Assembly (NCBI RefSeq): GCF_049889055.1
Contig: NZ_JBLTWO010000006.1
Coordinates: forward strand, 1-64,000
Length of the DNA: 64,000 nucleotides
Source of the DNA: Rhizorhabdus sp049889055
GTDB lineage: Bacteria; Pseudomonadota; Alphaproteobacteria; Sphingomonadales; Sphingomonadaceae
Reading direction: 5' to 3'
Below, one piece after another: positions 26,699 through 34,726 of this stretch. Positions within the stretch are counted from its first letter, which is position 1. The number at the start of each line of letters is the position of its first letter. The notes under the pieces are model-generated. The model was not told the DNA's origin, searched no databases, and saw only the letters and a list, made by a program, of their open reading frames with translations. A program made the translations under genes and the position numbers.

Positions 26699-28064
26699 TA
26701 ATATCCAAAGCTTCGACTCACGGTTAGATGATCGAGGTATTAGCACATCTCCCATGCTCGCCCTTGGCCTAGCCATCGCTGCCAGTGTGATACTCAGTGC
26801 TTTTCTCTCTGATCTACCTTCGCTACTTTTTATCACGGTCGATTTCCTATTTTGCATGGTTCTATTTTTGACCCTGACAGGCAAATGGAAATCAATTATC
26901 CTTCTTCATCCTTTTTTGATATTGTTCTTTTCATTCTTTTATTCTCAGAGTTTTTTGGATCAGGGTGATGGCCCAGCATACGAACAAGTTATTTCTCAAT
27001 TTTTCGATACAAAAACATTAACAATTAATTATGATTCATGGATTTTACGCGGAGATTTACTTGGAATATTCAAAACGGCAGGCTTCGGTGTAATTCCTAC
27101 TTACTTGATACCCGACCAAATTTCGGAAAAACCAGAACCAATATTCTACTACCTCTGGCAATCTGCATTTCATGCAATTCTGCTATCGGTCGCCGCATGC
27201 CTTGCCAAGACATGGAATTCCATTTCCAATGAAAATCTAGACATAATTATATTATATTCTCTGCTTGGGCCATCTTTCTTTGAGTTGGGCGTCGCACCAA
27301 CTCGGCATTATGTTACTTTTTTCTCAATACTCCTTTTCTATATTTGCTTCATGGCAATAACAAAGTCTATTTCTTTGTCAAAAATTTGCACAATGGCGAT
27401 TGCTATAGTTCTGATAATTATATCCAAATCAGTGCTAATGGCGCCGGTGATCATTTTTATTGTCATATTTTTTGCTATAAGACGATCTGAAGGCAAAGTA
27501 AGTACATCGCTTATTGGACTAAGCTCCGCCCTAGTCGGAGCAATTACATTAGGCCCCTTCCTTCTTTTAAAATTGCGGGACTATGGCGAAGGGGTCGCAA
27601 TGGCCGGCACCGGCAGCATGGGTTATCTCGTAGCCGTACCGATAATCGGCCAAATTCTCAAATTACTTTTTGCTCTACTATCGCCCTTCCCTTGGTACAA
27701 AGCAGACTATTTCGTAGATTTTATATATGGCGGAAATTGGCCGCTATTTTTAATGCACATAGGGTCCTCTCTTATCGGCCTGCATTTGTTTCTGTCTATA
27801 GCCCTTAAATGGACTGAAATTTACGGAAGTCCAGATATAGAAATGCGGAACACCGTAATTTTTGGTTTAATTATGTCGGCGTCAATATTTGGTGGGGCAA
27901 CCGGATTTCATTCCTACATTCTAATCTATTTCCCTTATCTTATGTTGATATCGAAAAGCGGAAAGTATCAGGTTTCGCCGTTTATAGCTGTCCTCGTGGC
28001 TGCAGCACTGAACATTCTGATGGCGATCACCGGCTTCGGCGCCACGGGCGCTGAAGGCCCTTGA
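26691..28064 (+). CDS. Wzy-like polysaccharide polymerase (multi-spanning membrane protein)
   Basis: A 457-residue integral membrane protein with about ten or more hydrophobic helices and little else. 'LGPSFFELGVAPTRHYVTFF' and a large polar loop near 'FLDQGDGPAYEQ' resemble EpsG/Wzy-type polymerases, which join repeat units in the periplasm. The start is GTG 26691, inside the end of the flippase gene. The gene is strikingly AT-rich: for instance only 16 of 60 bases at 26881-26940 are G or C, in an otherwise GC-rich window. This points to recent horizontal acquisition. Function is inferred from topology and position. Confidence 0.72.
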   Translation: MSDNIQSFDSRLDDRGISTSPMLALGLAIAASVILSAFLSDLPSLLFITVDFLFCMVLFLTLTGKWKSIILLHPFLILFFSFFYSQSFLDQGDGPAYEQVISQFFDTKTLTINYDSWILRGDLLGIFKTAGFGVIPTYLIPDQISEKPEPIFYYLWQSAFHAILLSVAACLAKTWNSISNENLDIIILYSLLGPSFFELGVAPTRHYVTFFSILLFYICFMAITKSISLSKICTMAIAIVLIIISKSVLMAPVIIFIVIFFAIRRSEGKVSTSLIGLSSALVGAITLGPFLLLKLRDYGEGVAMAGTGSMGYLVAVPIIGQILKLLFALLSPFPWYKADYFVDFIYGGNWPLFLMHIGSSLIGLHLFLSIALKWTEIYGSPDIEMRNTVIFGLIMSASIFGGATGFHSYILIYFPYLMLISKSGKYQVSPFIAVLVAAALNILMAITGFGATGAEGP

Positions 28065-28069
28065 CAGGT

Positions 28070-29119
28070 ATGACCCCGGCCACCCTCATCTATGTCGGCT
28101 CCCTCTCCGCTGGCCCCGATCGCGACAGCGGCTGGATCGCCGCGTTCGAGCGGCTGGGCTGGCGCGTGATCCCTTTCGGGTCGGATGTCGCAGTGAGCGG
28201 GCCCAAGCCTTTGACCTGGATCGCGCGGCGATTGCATGTCGGCGCGGCGCATCGACACATGCGGGCGGCGCTGGTCGATCTGTGCCGGCGGGAGCGGCCG
28301 GCCTGGGTGCACTTCCGTCTACCGCTGGCCTTCACCCGCGAGGATATAGAGGCGATCCGTGCCGGCGGTGCGATCGTCACCGATTATTTCAACGACGACC
28401 CTTTCTCGCCGCGCCGCGTGGCCGGGCTGCACCGCCGCTTCCGCCGCGCGCTGCCCGCCTATGACGCGCATTTCGTCTATCGCCGGCACAATGTGGAGGC
28501 CTATCGGGCGGCAGGCGCGCGCCATGTCGAGCATTGCCCGCCCGCGCTCGACCGGGTGCGACTGGGGGCGGAAGCGACCCAGGCTGCGCGCAGTGGGGAC
28601 TTTATCGCCGATGCCGCCTTCCTCGGCCATTATGAGCAGGACGGGCGGCTCGACGCGATCCGGGCGCTCGACGCGGTGGGCCTGCGCGTTGCCGTGCATG
28701 GCGCAGGATGGAGCGCCACGCTGCATGCGGCGGGGCTCGAACATCTGCTGCCCGCCGATCCGATCTTCGGGGCGGGCTATCGGCGGCTCTATCGCGACAG
28801 CCGGGCCGGGCTCTGCTTCTTCTCGCACCTCAACCGCGACAGCTGGACCGAACGGCCGCTGGAGATCGTCGCTGCCGGCGGGGCGCTCGTCTGCGAACGC
28901 TCGGAGGAAGCGCTCAGCCATTTTCGCGAGGGCGAGGAAGCGCTCTACTTTTCATCGACCGAAGAGCTGGTCGCGGCCTGCCGGCGCCTGCGCGACGAGC
29001 CGGGGCTGCGGGCGCGGATGGTGGCTGCCGCATCCGCGCGCCTGGCTGCAGACGGCCATGACATCGCCGATCGCGCGCGGCAGGTCGAAGCCTTTGTGCG
29101 CGGACGGCTGGCGGGATGA
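28070..29119 (+). CDS. CgeB-like glycosyltransferase
   Basis: A 349-residue GT-B protein of the CgeB/Glyco_trans_1 type. The segment 'YFNDDPFSPRR' followed by 'CPPALD', 'AAFLGHYEQDGR' and the late 'RPLEIVAAGGALVCE' are typical. ATG 28070 is preferred over TTG 28061, which overlaps the polymerase stop. GC content returns to the high background here, so the AT-rich island ends sharply at the start of this gene. Donor unknown. Confidence 0.82.
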   Translation: MTPATLIYVGSLSAGPDRDSGWIAAFERLGWRVIPFGSDVAVSGPKPLTWIARRLHVGAAHRHMRAALVDLCRRERPAWVHFRLPLAFTREDIEAIRAGGAIVTDYFNDDPFSPRRVAGLHRRFRRALPAYDAHFVYRRHNVEAYRAAGARHVEHCPPALDRVRLGAEATQAARSGDFIADAAFLGHYEQDGRLDAIRALDAVGLRVAVHGAGWSATLHAAGLEHLLPADPIFGAGYRRLYRDSRAGLCFFSHLNRDSWTERPLEIVAAGGALVCERSEEALSHFREGEEALYFSSTEELVAACRRLRDEPGLRARMVAAASARLAADGHDIADRARQVEAFVRGRLAG

Positions 29120-30384
29120 GCGCGGAACGGCTGATCCTCGCCTTCGATGGCTGGACCGAGGGGCTACCCCATTATGCGCGGCTCGTCCCCGCTTTGCGCG
29201 CGCGTGGCTATCGGCTGATGCTGATCCACCTCGGCTCCTGGGGCCATGACATGGACCAGCCGGTCGAGGTGGAGCGCGACGGCGTGCTGGTTCGCGACAT
29301 CCGCTATTATGGGCGTCGTTCCTTCGGCGCGATCCTGCGGCAGGAGCGCCCGGCCTGCCTGCTGTTCCTGTCGACGCGCGCCTTCGCGCATCAGGCGATG
29401 ATCCGCCATGCCCGCCGGCTCGACATACCGACCTTGCACCTGTTCCACGGCATCTACTGCGCCGCTCCGCCGATGATGGAGGAGGTCAATTTCGAGGTCA
29501 GCCCGTGGAACGACCTGCGGCTCTATGCGGGCAAGCTCTATCGCAACCTGCGCCACATCATGCCGCGCTATCTCGGCGCGCTGGCGACGACGGCGCGGGG
29601 GTCGGCGGACTGGATCGAGTTCGGGCGCGAGCTCAGGAGCCGGCTGACCGGGGGCACTGGCGCGGCCCTGCCCTCCGACGTGCGGACGACGGCGGGCTGC
29701 GTCTATGTGAAGGGCGACATGGCGGAGATGCGCCAATATCACCTTCCCGACGATCGCATCTTCGCCGTCGGCAATCCCGATTTCATGCAATTCGGGCTGC
29801 AGGCAAACGATCTTGGCAGCCGGCTGGGGCGGCCGGGCAATGGCGAGATCGTCTATATCGAGACCGGCCTGCTCGCTTATGCGATCCGCTTCACCTCGCG
29901 CGAGGATTATATCGCGCATCTGGACAGCATCGCCGCAGCGATCGCGCGGCATGGCTATCGCCTCGCGGTGAAGCCGCATCCGGCCTCGGTCCGGTCGGGC
30001 CTCTCGGTGGCGATCGCGGAGGCGGGCTACCGCGTCTATGACAATGGAGACTTCGTCGACGGGCTGCGGGCCGCCTCGGGTGCGATGACCGAGCCATCCT
30101 CGGCAGGCGCAGTGCCGGCGATGCTGGGCCTGCCACTGTTCCTGATCAGCTGCGGCAAGCTGACGGGGCGCGGTCATGGCCGGCTGTTCACGCGCTACCC
30201 CGGCTCTGTCCCGGTCGAGACCATCGAGCGGCTCGACGGCATCGCTGCGGACATCGAGAAGCCGATCGATCCGGTCGCCCACCGTGCCTGGCTGGACGAG
30301 TTTGCGGAGCCGCTTCCCGCCTCGGCCATGCCCGATCGTGTCGCCGATATCCTGCAAGGGCTGGACCGGCGCGCGATTTCGTGA
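29116..30384 (+). CDS. GT-B glycosyltransferase with HP and SS motifs, candidate nonulosonate transferase
   Basis: A 422-residue protein of the capsular-polysaccharide/polysialyltransferase-like superfamily. It shows 'KPHP' at residues 286-289 and 'TEPSSAG' with Ser-Ser at 328-329. HP and SS motifs characterise bacterial sialyltransferase families 38 and 52, where they contact the CMP moiety; an acidic D/E-D/E-G motif was not found with certainty. It overlaps the previous gene by four bases and lies directly upstream of neuB-neuC-neuA, so transfer of the CMP-nonulosonate made by them is a reasonable hypothesis. It could instead be a transferase of the glycerol-phosphate type. Confidence 0.7.
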   Translation: MSAERLILAFDGWTEGLPHYARLVPALRARGYRLMLIHLGSWGHDMDQPVEVERDGVLVRDIRYYGRRSFGAILRQERPACLLFLSTRAFAHQAMIRHARRLDIPTLHLFHGIYCAAPPMMEEVNFEVSPWNDLRLYAGKLYRNLRHIMPRYLGALATTARGSADWIEFGRELRSRLTGGTGAALPSDVRTTAGCVYVKGDMAEMRQYHLPDDRIFAVGNPDFMQFGLQANDLGSRLGRPGNGEIVYIETGLLAYAIRFTSREDYIAHLDSIAAAIARHGYRLAVKPHPASVRSGLSVAIAEAGYRVYDNGDFVDGLRAASGAMTEPSSAGAVPAMLGLPLFLISCGKLTGRGHGRLFTRYPGSVPVETIERLDGIAADIEKPIDPVAHRAWLDEFAEPLPASAMPDRVADILQGLDRRAIS

Positions 30385-30420
30385 ACAAGCCCGGAGCAGG
30401 ACAGGCGTGGCGCAGGTCAC

Positions 30421-30443
30421 AACCGCAGGCGCGGTTTTCGTTT
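30421..30443 (+). terminator. Candidate terminator or attenuator before neuB
   Basis: Hairpin AACCGC-AGGC-GCGGTT followed by TTCGTTT. The stem is six base pairs with a mostly U tail. It lies in the only sizeable gap (70 bases) between the fucose/flippase genes and the neu genes. An antiterminator of the NusG type could help polymerase pass such sites. Confidence 0.4.
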
Positions 30444-30454
30444 AGAGGTATGAG

Positions 30455-31483
30455 ATGCGCATAGGCGATCGACTTATCGGCCCAGACCATCCCCCGCTGG
30501 TGATAGCGGAAATCGGGATCAACCATGGCGGCAACCTCGACGTCGCGCGCGAGATGGTGACGCTTGCCGCCAAGGCCGGCGCCGAATGCGTCAAGCACCA
30601 GACCCATTTCGTCGACGACGAGATGACCGACGAGGCCAAGTCGATCTTCCCGCCCAATGCGGATGTGTCGATCTGGGAGGTGATGGCCCGCTGCGCTCTG
30701 TCGGCGCAGGACGAGGTGGCGCTGAAGACCCATGCCGAGAGTCTGGGCCTGATCTATCTGTCGACGCCTTTCTCCCGCAAGGCTGCCGACTTCCTCGAAT
30801 CGATCGGCGTGCTCGCCTATAAGATCGGATCGGGCGAGGCAGACCACCTTCCTCTGATCCGGCACATCGCCCGCTTCGGCAAACCGGTGATCCTGTCGAC
30901 CGGCATGCAGACGATCGCCTCGATCGGCGCCTCTGTCGACATCTTGCGCGCCAGCGGCGTTCCCTTCGCGCTGCTCGAATGCACCAATCTCTATCCCTCG
31001 CCACCCGAGATCGTGTCGCTGCGCGGCATCACCGACCTGCGCACCGCCTTTCCCGACGCGATCATCGGCTTTTCCGACCACTCGATCGGCCCGGAAATGG
31101 CGCTGGCCGGCGTGGCGCTGGGCGCCTGCATCGTCGAGCGGCACTATACCGACAGCCGCTATCGCAAGGGCCCCGATATCGCCTGCTCGATGGACCCCGC
31201 TGAGCTGCGCCACCTGATCGACCGCTCGCGCGAGATCCACACCGCGCTCCACAATCCCAAGCAGCGGACCGCGCCCGAGGAAGACGTCTATCGCTTCGCT
31301 CGCGGATCGATCGTCGCCGACCGCGACCTGGAAGCCGGCACCGTCCTCACCGAAGCCGACATCTGGGCGCGGCGACCGGGCAATGGCGAGATACCGGCCT
31401 ATGAATTCGACGCGCTGATCGGCCGCCGGCTCAACCGCGCGGTGACGCGCAACACCCAGCTGACATGGTCCGATCTTGACTGA
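30455..31483 (+). CDS. neuB: N-acetylneuraminate/legionaminate synthase (NeuB family)
   Basis: A 342-residue enzyme that condenses phosphoenolpyruvate with ManNAc or a 2,4-diacetamido-6-deoxymannose to make a nine-carbon sialic-type acid. Recognised by 'AEIGINHGG' near the N-terminus, 'CVKHQTHF', 'STPFSRKAADFL', 'KIGSGEA' and 'GFSDHS', and a C-terminal SAF antifreeze-like domain (about residue 280 onwards, 'RGSIVADRDLEAG'). Length and motif order are normal. It overlaps the NeuC frame region, heading neuB-neuC-neuA. Sequence alone does not separate sialic from legionaminic synthases with certainty. Confidence 0.92.
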   Translation: MRIGDRLIGPDHPPLVIAEIGINHGGNLDVAREMVTLAAKAGAECVKHQTHFVDDEMTDEAKSIFPPNADVSIWEVMARCALSAQDEVALKTHAESLGLIYLSTPFSRKAADFLESIGVLAYKIGSGEADHLPLIRHIARFGKPVILSTGMQTIASIGASVDILRASGVPFALLECTNLYPSPPEIVSLRGITDLRTAFPDAIIGFSDHSIGPEMALAGVALGACIVERHYTDSRYRKGPDIACSMDPAELRHLIDRSREIHTALHNPKQRTAPEEDVYRFARGSIVADRDLEAGTVLTEADIWARRPGNGEIPAYEFDALIGRRLNRAVTRNTQLTWSDLD

Positions 31484-31502
31484 CCGAAACGGCGACGACG
31501 GC

Positions 31503-32630
31503 ATGACGGCGCGCAACATCCTGTTCGTCACGGGAACGCGCGCGGATTATGGCAAGATGGAGCCGCTGGCGCTGGCCGCCAAGGCGCAGGGGCACCGCGT
31601 GACCTTCTTCGTCACCGGCATGCACATGCTCGAACGCTATGGCCTCACCAAATCCGAGGTCCACAGCAAAGGCCATTTCGAGGTCGTAGAGTTCATCAAC
31701 CAGCGCCAGGGCGATCCGCAGGACATCATCCTCGCCAAGACCGTGATCGGATTCTCGGACTATCTGAAGGAGTTGCAGCCCGACCTCGTCGTGATCCATG
31801 GCGACCGGGTCGAGGCGCTGGCCTGCGCGCTGGTCTGCGCGACCAACTATGTGCTGTGCGCGCATGTCGAGGGCGGCGAGGTTTCGGGGACGATCGACGA
31901 GCTGTTCCGCCACTGCAACACCAAGCTGTCGCGCATCCACCTCGTCAGTTCGGCAGAGGCCAAGCGGCGGGTCGTAAGACTGGGCGAGGCGGACGACGCG
32001 GTGCATGTCATCGGCTCGCCCGAACTCGACATCCACGACCAGCCGTCGGGCGTCGATCTCGCCGAAGTGCTCCGCTATTATGAGATCGCATCGGCTGACT
32101 ATGGCGTGTGCGTCTTCCACCCCGTCACCTCGGAAGCCGACAGCATCGGCGCGCAGGCCGAGGCGCTGTTCGGGGCGCTGGAGGCCTCGGGTCGCTATTT
32201 CGTGGTGATCCTGCCCAATAATGATCCGGGGTCGGACGCGATCAACGCGGTCATCGCGCGGCTGCCGCGCGACCGCTTCCGCGTGCTCCCATCGATGCGC
32301 TTCGCCTATTTCTCCGAGCTGATGCGCAACGCCAGGCTGATTGTCGGCAACAGCAGCGCCGGTGTGCGCGAGGCGCCCTTTCTGGGTCTGCCCTCGCTCG
32401 ACATCGGATCGCGCCAGGCGAACCGCGCCTGCGCGGACTCGGTCCAGGGCTGCACCGCCTTCGACCGCGAGGCGATCGCCGCCTTCCTCGCCGATCAATG
32501 GGGCCGCCGCTATCCGCGCCACACCGGTTTCGGCACCGGTTCGGCCGCCGAACGCTTCGCCGCCTTGCTGGCCCAGCCGGCGACCTGGGCGGTGCCCATG
32601 CAGAAATATTTCGTGGACGAGGCCCTCTGA
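31503..32630 (+). CDS. neuC: UDP-N-acetylglucosamine 2-epimerase, hydrolysing (NeuC/LegG family)
   Basis: About 375 residues from ATG 31503; a TTG at 31476 would add nine residues overlapping neuB. 'VTGTRADYGKMEPL' at the start, 'VIHGDRVEALA' in the middle and 'VGNSSAGVREAPFLG' near the end identify the hydrolysing 2-epimerases, which release ManNAc (NeuC) or its 4-acetamido-6-deoxy analogue (LegG) from UDP-sugars for NeuB. The dedicated UDP-sugar dehydratase, aminotransferase and acetyltransferase of legionaminate synthesis are absent from the window, so plain ManNAc is the simpler guess. Confidence 0.92.
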   Translation: MTARNILFVTGTRADYGKMEPLALAAKAQGHRVTFFVTGMHMLERYGLTKSEVHSKGHFEVVEFINQRQGDPQDIILAKTVIGFSDYLKELQPDLVVIHGDRVEALACALVCATNYVLCAHVEGGEVSGTIDELFRHCNTKLSRIHLVSSAEAKRRVVRLGEADDAVHVIGSPELDIHDQPSGVDLAEVLRYYEIASADYGVCVFHPVTSEADSIGAQAEALFGALEASGRYFVVILPNNDPGSDAINAVIARLPRDRFRVLPSMRFAYFSELMRNARLIVGNSSAGVREAPFLGLPSLDIGSRQANRACADSVQGCTAFDREAIAAFLADQWGRRYPRHTGFGTGSAAERFAALLAQPATWAVPMQKYFVDEAL

Positions 32631-33328
32631 TGGCGACTGCGCCTCCCGTCATCGGGCTGGTGCCCGTGCGCGGCGGTTCCAAGGGGCTGCCCGGCAAGAA
32701 TCTGCGCCCGCTCGCCGGCGTGCCGCTCTACCTCCATGCGGTGCGGCAGGCGCTGCGCGTCGCCGGACGCTGCATCGTCACGACCGACATCGAAGAGATC
32801 CTCGCCGAACCGGCGCCCGATGGCTGCACAGTGCTGCGCCGTCCCGCCGATCTGGCCGGCGATACCGTCCCGATGCTCGACGTGGTGCGCGACGTGATCG
32901 GCCGGCTCGACCTCCATTCCGAGACCTTGCTCCTCCTCCAGGCGACGTCGCCGCTGCGGTCCGACGCCGACCTGCGCGCGGTGCTCGATCTCCATGCCTC
33001 GGGCCGCTTCGCGATGACGATGGCGGTGGCGCCGGTGGATCGCAGCCAGCTGAAGTTCGGGATCCTCGACGGTGACGCCTTCCGCCCGGTCGCCGACCCG
33101 GCCTATTGCTTCACCAACCGCCAGGCCCTGCCCGAGACAGGCCGCCCCAATGGCGCGGCCTATGCCTTCACCGCCGCCGCCTTCCGGGCGGCCGGGGGAT
33201 GGCCCTATCGATCGATCGGTGCGGTCGCGATGCCGCTCGAACGTTCACTCGACATCGACACGCTGGAGGATTTCGACCGGGTGGAAGCCATATTGCAGGC
33301 CCAGGGTGCGGAGCTGTCGCGCGGATGA
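32630..33328 (+). CDS. neuA: CMP-nonulosonic acid synthetase (cytidylyltransferase)
   Basis: A 232-residue cytidylyltransferase that activates a sialic-type acid with CTP. 'VRGGSKGLPGKNL' is the nucleotide-binding signature and 'LLLQATSPLR' a second hallmark; 'DIDTLEDFDRVE' ends the fold. The start ATG overlaps the NeuC stop by one base. With neuB and neuC it forms a complete route to a CMP-nonulosonate. It is followed at once by the first HisF-HisH-amidotransferase trio, suggesting that the CMP-sugar may be amidinated. Confidence 0.92.
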   Translation: MATAPPVIGLVPVRGGSKGLPGKNLRPLAGVPLYLHAVRQALRVAGRCIVTTDIEEILAEPAPDGCTVLRRPADLAGDTVPMLDVVRDVIGRLDLHSETLLLLQATSPLRSDADLRAVLDLHASGRFAMTMAVAPVDRSQLKFGILDGDAFRPVADPAYCFTNRQALPETGRPNGAAYAFTAAAFRAAGGWPYRSIGAVAMPLERSLDIDTLEDFDRVEAILQAQGAELSRG

Positions 33329-34083
33329 GCTCGCCGCTCCGCATCATCGCCCGGCTCGACGTCAAGAACGAGCATGTGATCAAGGGCATCCATCTCGAAG
33401 GGCTGCGCAAGGTCGGCGATCCCAACGAACTCGCGCTGCGCTATTATGAACAGGGCGTCGACGAAATCGTCTTCATGGATGCGGTCGCCAGCCTCTACGA
33501 CCGCAACAACCTGTTCCACATCATCGAACAGGCCTGTCGCAGCGTGTTCGTGCCGATCGCGATCGGCGGCGGGCTGCGGACGATCGACGACGTGTCGCGC
33601 GCGCTGGGCGCGGGCGCGGACAAGGTGGTGATCAACACTGGCGCCATCCGCAACATCGCGCTGGTCGAACAGATTGCCGGCAAGTTCGGATCGCAATGCC
33701 TGATAGGCTCGATCGAGGCCAAGCGCGCGGGCGGCGGCTGGACCGCCTATATCGACAATGGCCGCGAGCCGTCTGGCCATGACGTGCTCGACTGGGCCCG
33801 CCGGCTGGAGGATGCGGGTGTTGGCGAGATCCTGGTGACTTCGATCGACCAGGAAGGCACGGGCAGGGGCTTCGACGTCGCCCTCGCCCGCGCCCTGGAA
33901 GAGACGACCAGCCGCCCGATCATCGTCAGCGGCGGCTATTCCGGGGCCAAGGACGTGAACCGGCTGCTTGCCGAAACGCATCCCTCGGCGATCGCCGTCG
34001 CCGGTGCCCTGCATTATGGCCGTACCGACGTTGCCCGCATCCGCGATGAGGTCGAAAGCTGCCTGACGGGGAGCGCGGCATGA
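33325..34083 (+). CDS. hisF: HisF-like acetamidino-sugar modification protein, first copy
   Basis: A 252-residue TIM barrel of the HisF family. In histidine biosynthesis HisF passes ammonia from HisH to its substrate; here it probably guides ammonia to the neighbouring PP-loop amidotransferase. The phosphate-binding 'AIGGGLRT' and 'VSGGYSGA' loops are present. The first catalytic Asp is kept (Asp12 in 'ARLDVKN'), but the second is replaced by Glu in 'SIEAKR'. The start overlaps neuA by four bases (ATGA), and the next gene overlaps likewise. Position inside a polysaccharide operon with no other his genes argues against a histidine role. Confidence 0.88.
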   Translation: MSSPLRIIARLDVKNEHVIKGIHLEGLRKVGDPNELALRYYEQGVDEIVFMDAVASLYDRNNLFHIIEQACRSVFVPIAIGGGLRTIDDVSRALGAGADKVVINTGAIRNIALVEQIAGKFGSQCLIGSIEAKRAGGGWTAYIDNGREPSGHDVLDWARRLEDAGVGEILVTSIDQEGTGRGFDVALARALEETTSRPIIVSGGYSGAKDVNRLLAETHPSAIAVAGALHYGRTDVARIRDEVESCLTGSAA

Positions 34084-34715
34084 CGGCGATGCGGGTGGGT
34101 GTGATCGACTATGGCGTGGGCAATCTGCGCAGCGTCGCCAATGCGCTGATCGAGATCGGCGCAGACCCGTGCATCAGTGCGGATCCGGCCGAGCTGGCGA
34201 CTTGCCCCCAGCTGATCCTGCCGGGTGTCGGCGCCTTTGGCGAAGGCATGCGGGCGCTGCAGGCGACAGGCCTCGACCGGCTGGTGCGCGATGCCGCCGC
34301 CGACGGCACGCCGCTGCTGGGCATCTGCCTCGGCATGCAGATGCTGGTCGAAAGCAGCACCGAGTTCGGGCAGTGGGACGGGCTGTCGATCTTGCCCGGA
34401 CAGGTCGCGAAGCTCGACGATCCGTTGGCGGAGAACAAGCAGCGCCTGCCCAATGTCGGCTGGCTGCCGGTCCGCCGAGCCGCCTCTCCGACTCCAGCGG
34501 AGCGGCTGTTCGACGGCATCGACGAAGCTGCGCGCTTCTACTTCATCCATTCCTTCGCCGTCGCCGGCGACAGCCCCGCCACCATCGCGACCGCCCGTTA
34601 CGGCCAGCACGACTTCGCGGCGGTGATCGCCCGGGGCAATGTGATCGGTACCCAGTTCCATCCGGAGAAGAGCGGTCCCGCCGGGCTCCGCCTGCTTCGC
34701 AACTTCCTGTCTTGA
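34080..34715 (+). CDS. hisH: HisH-like glutamine amidotransferase, first copy
   Basis: A 211-residue class I glutaminase. The catalytic cysteine is Cys83 in 'GICLGMQ' and the His/Glu pair is in 'TQFHPEKSG'; 'DYGVGNLRSVANAL' is the HisH start. It should release ammonia from glutamine for the HisF/PP-loop partner. All active-site residues are intact. Overlaps the HisF-like gene by four bases; the amidotransferase follows 11 bases downstream. Confidence 0.92.
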   Translation: MTAMRVGVIDYGVGNLRSVANALIEIGADPCISADPAELATCPQLILPGVGAFGEGMRALQATGLDRLVRDAAADGTPLLGICLGMQMLVESSTEFGQWDGLSILPGQVAKLDDPLAENKQRLPNVGWLPVRRAASPTPAERLFDGIDEAARFYFIHSFAVAGDSPATIATARYGQHDFAAVIARGNVIGTQFHPEKSGPAGLRLLRNFLS

Positions 34716-34726
34716 AGGGTCAATCG

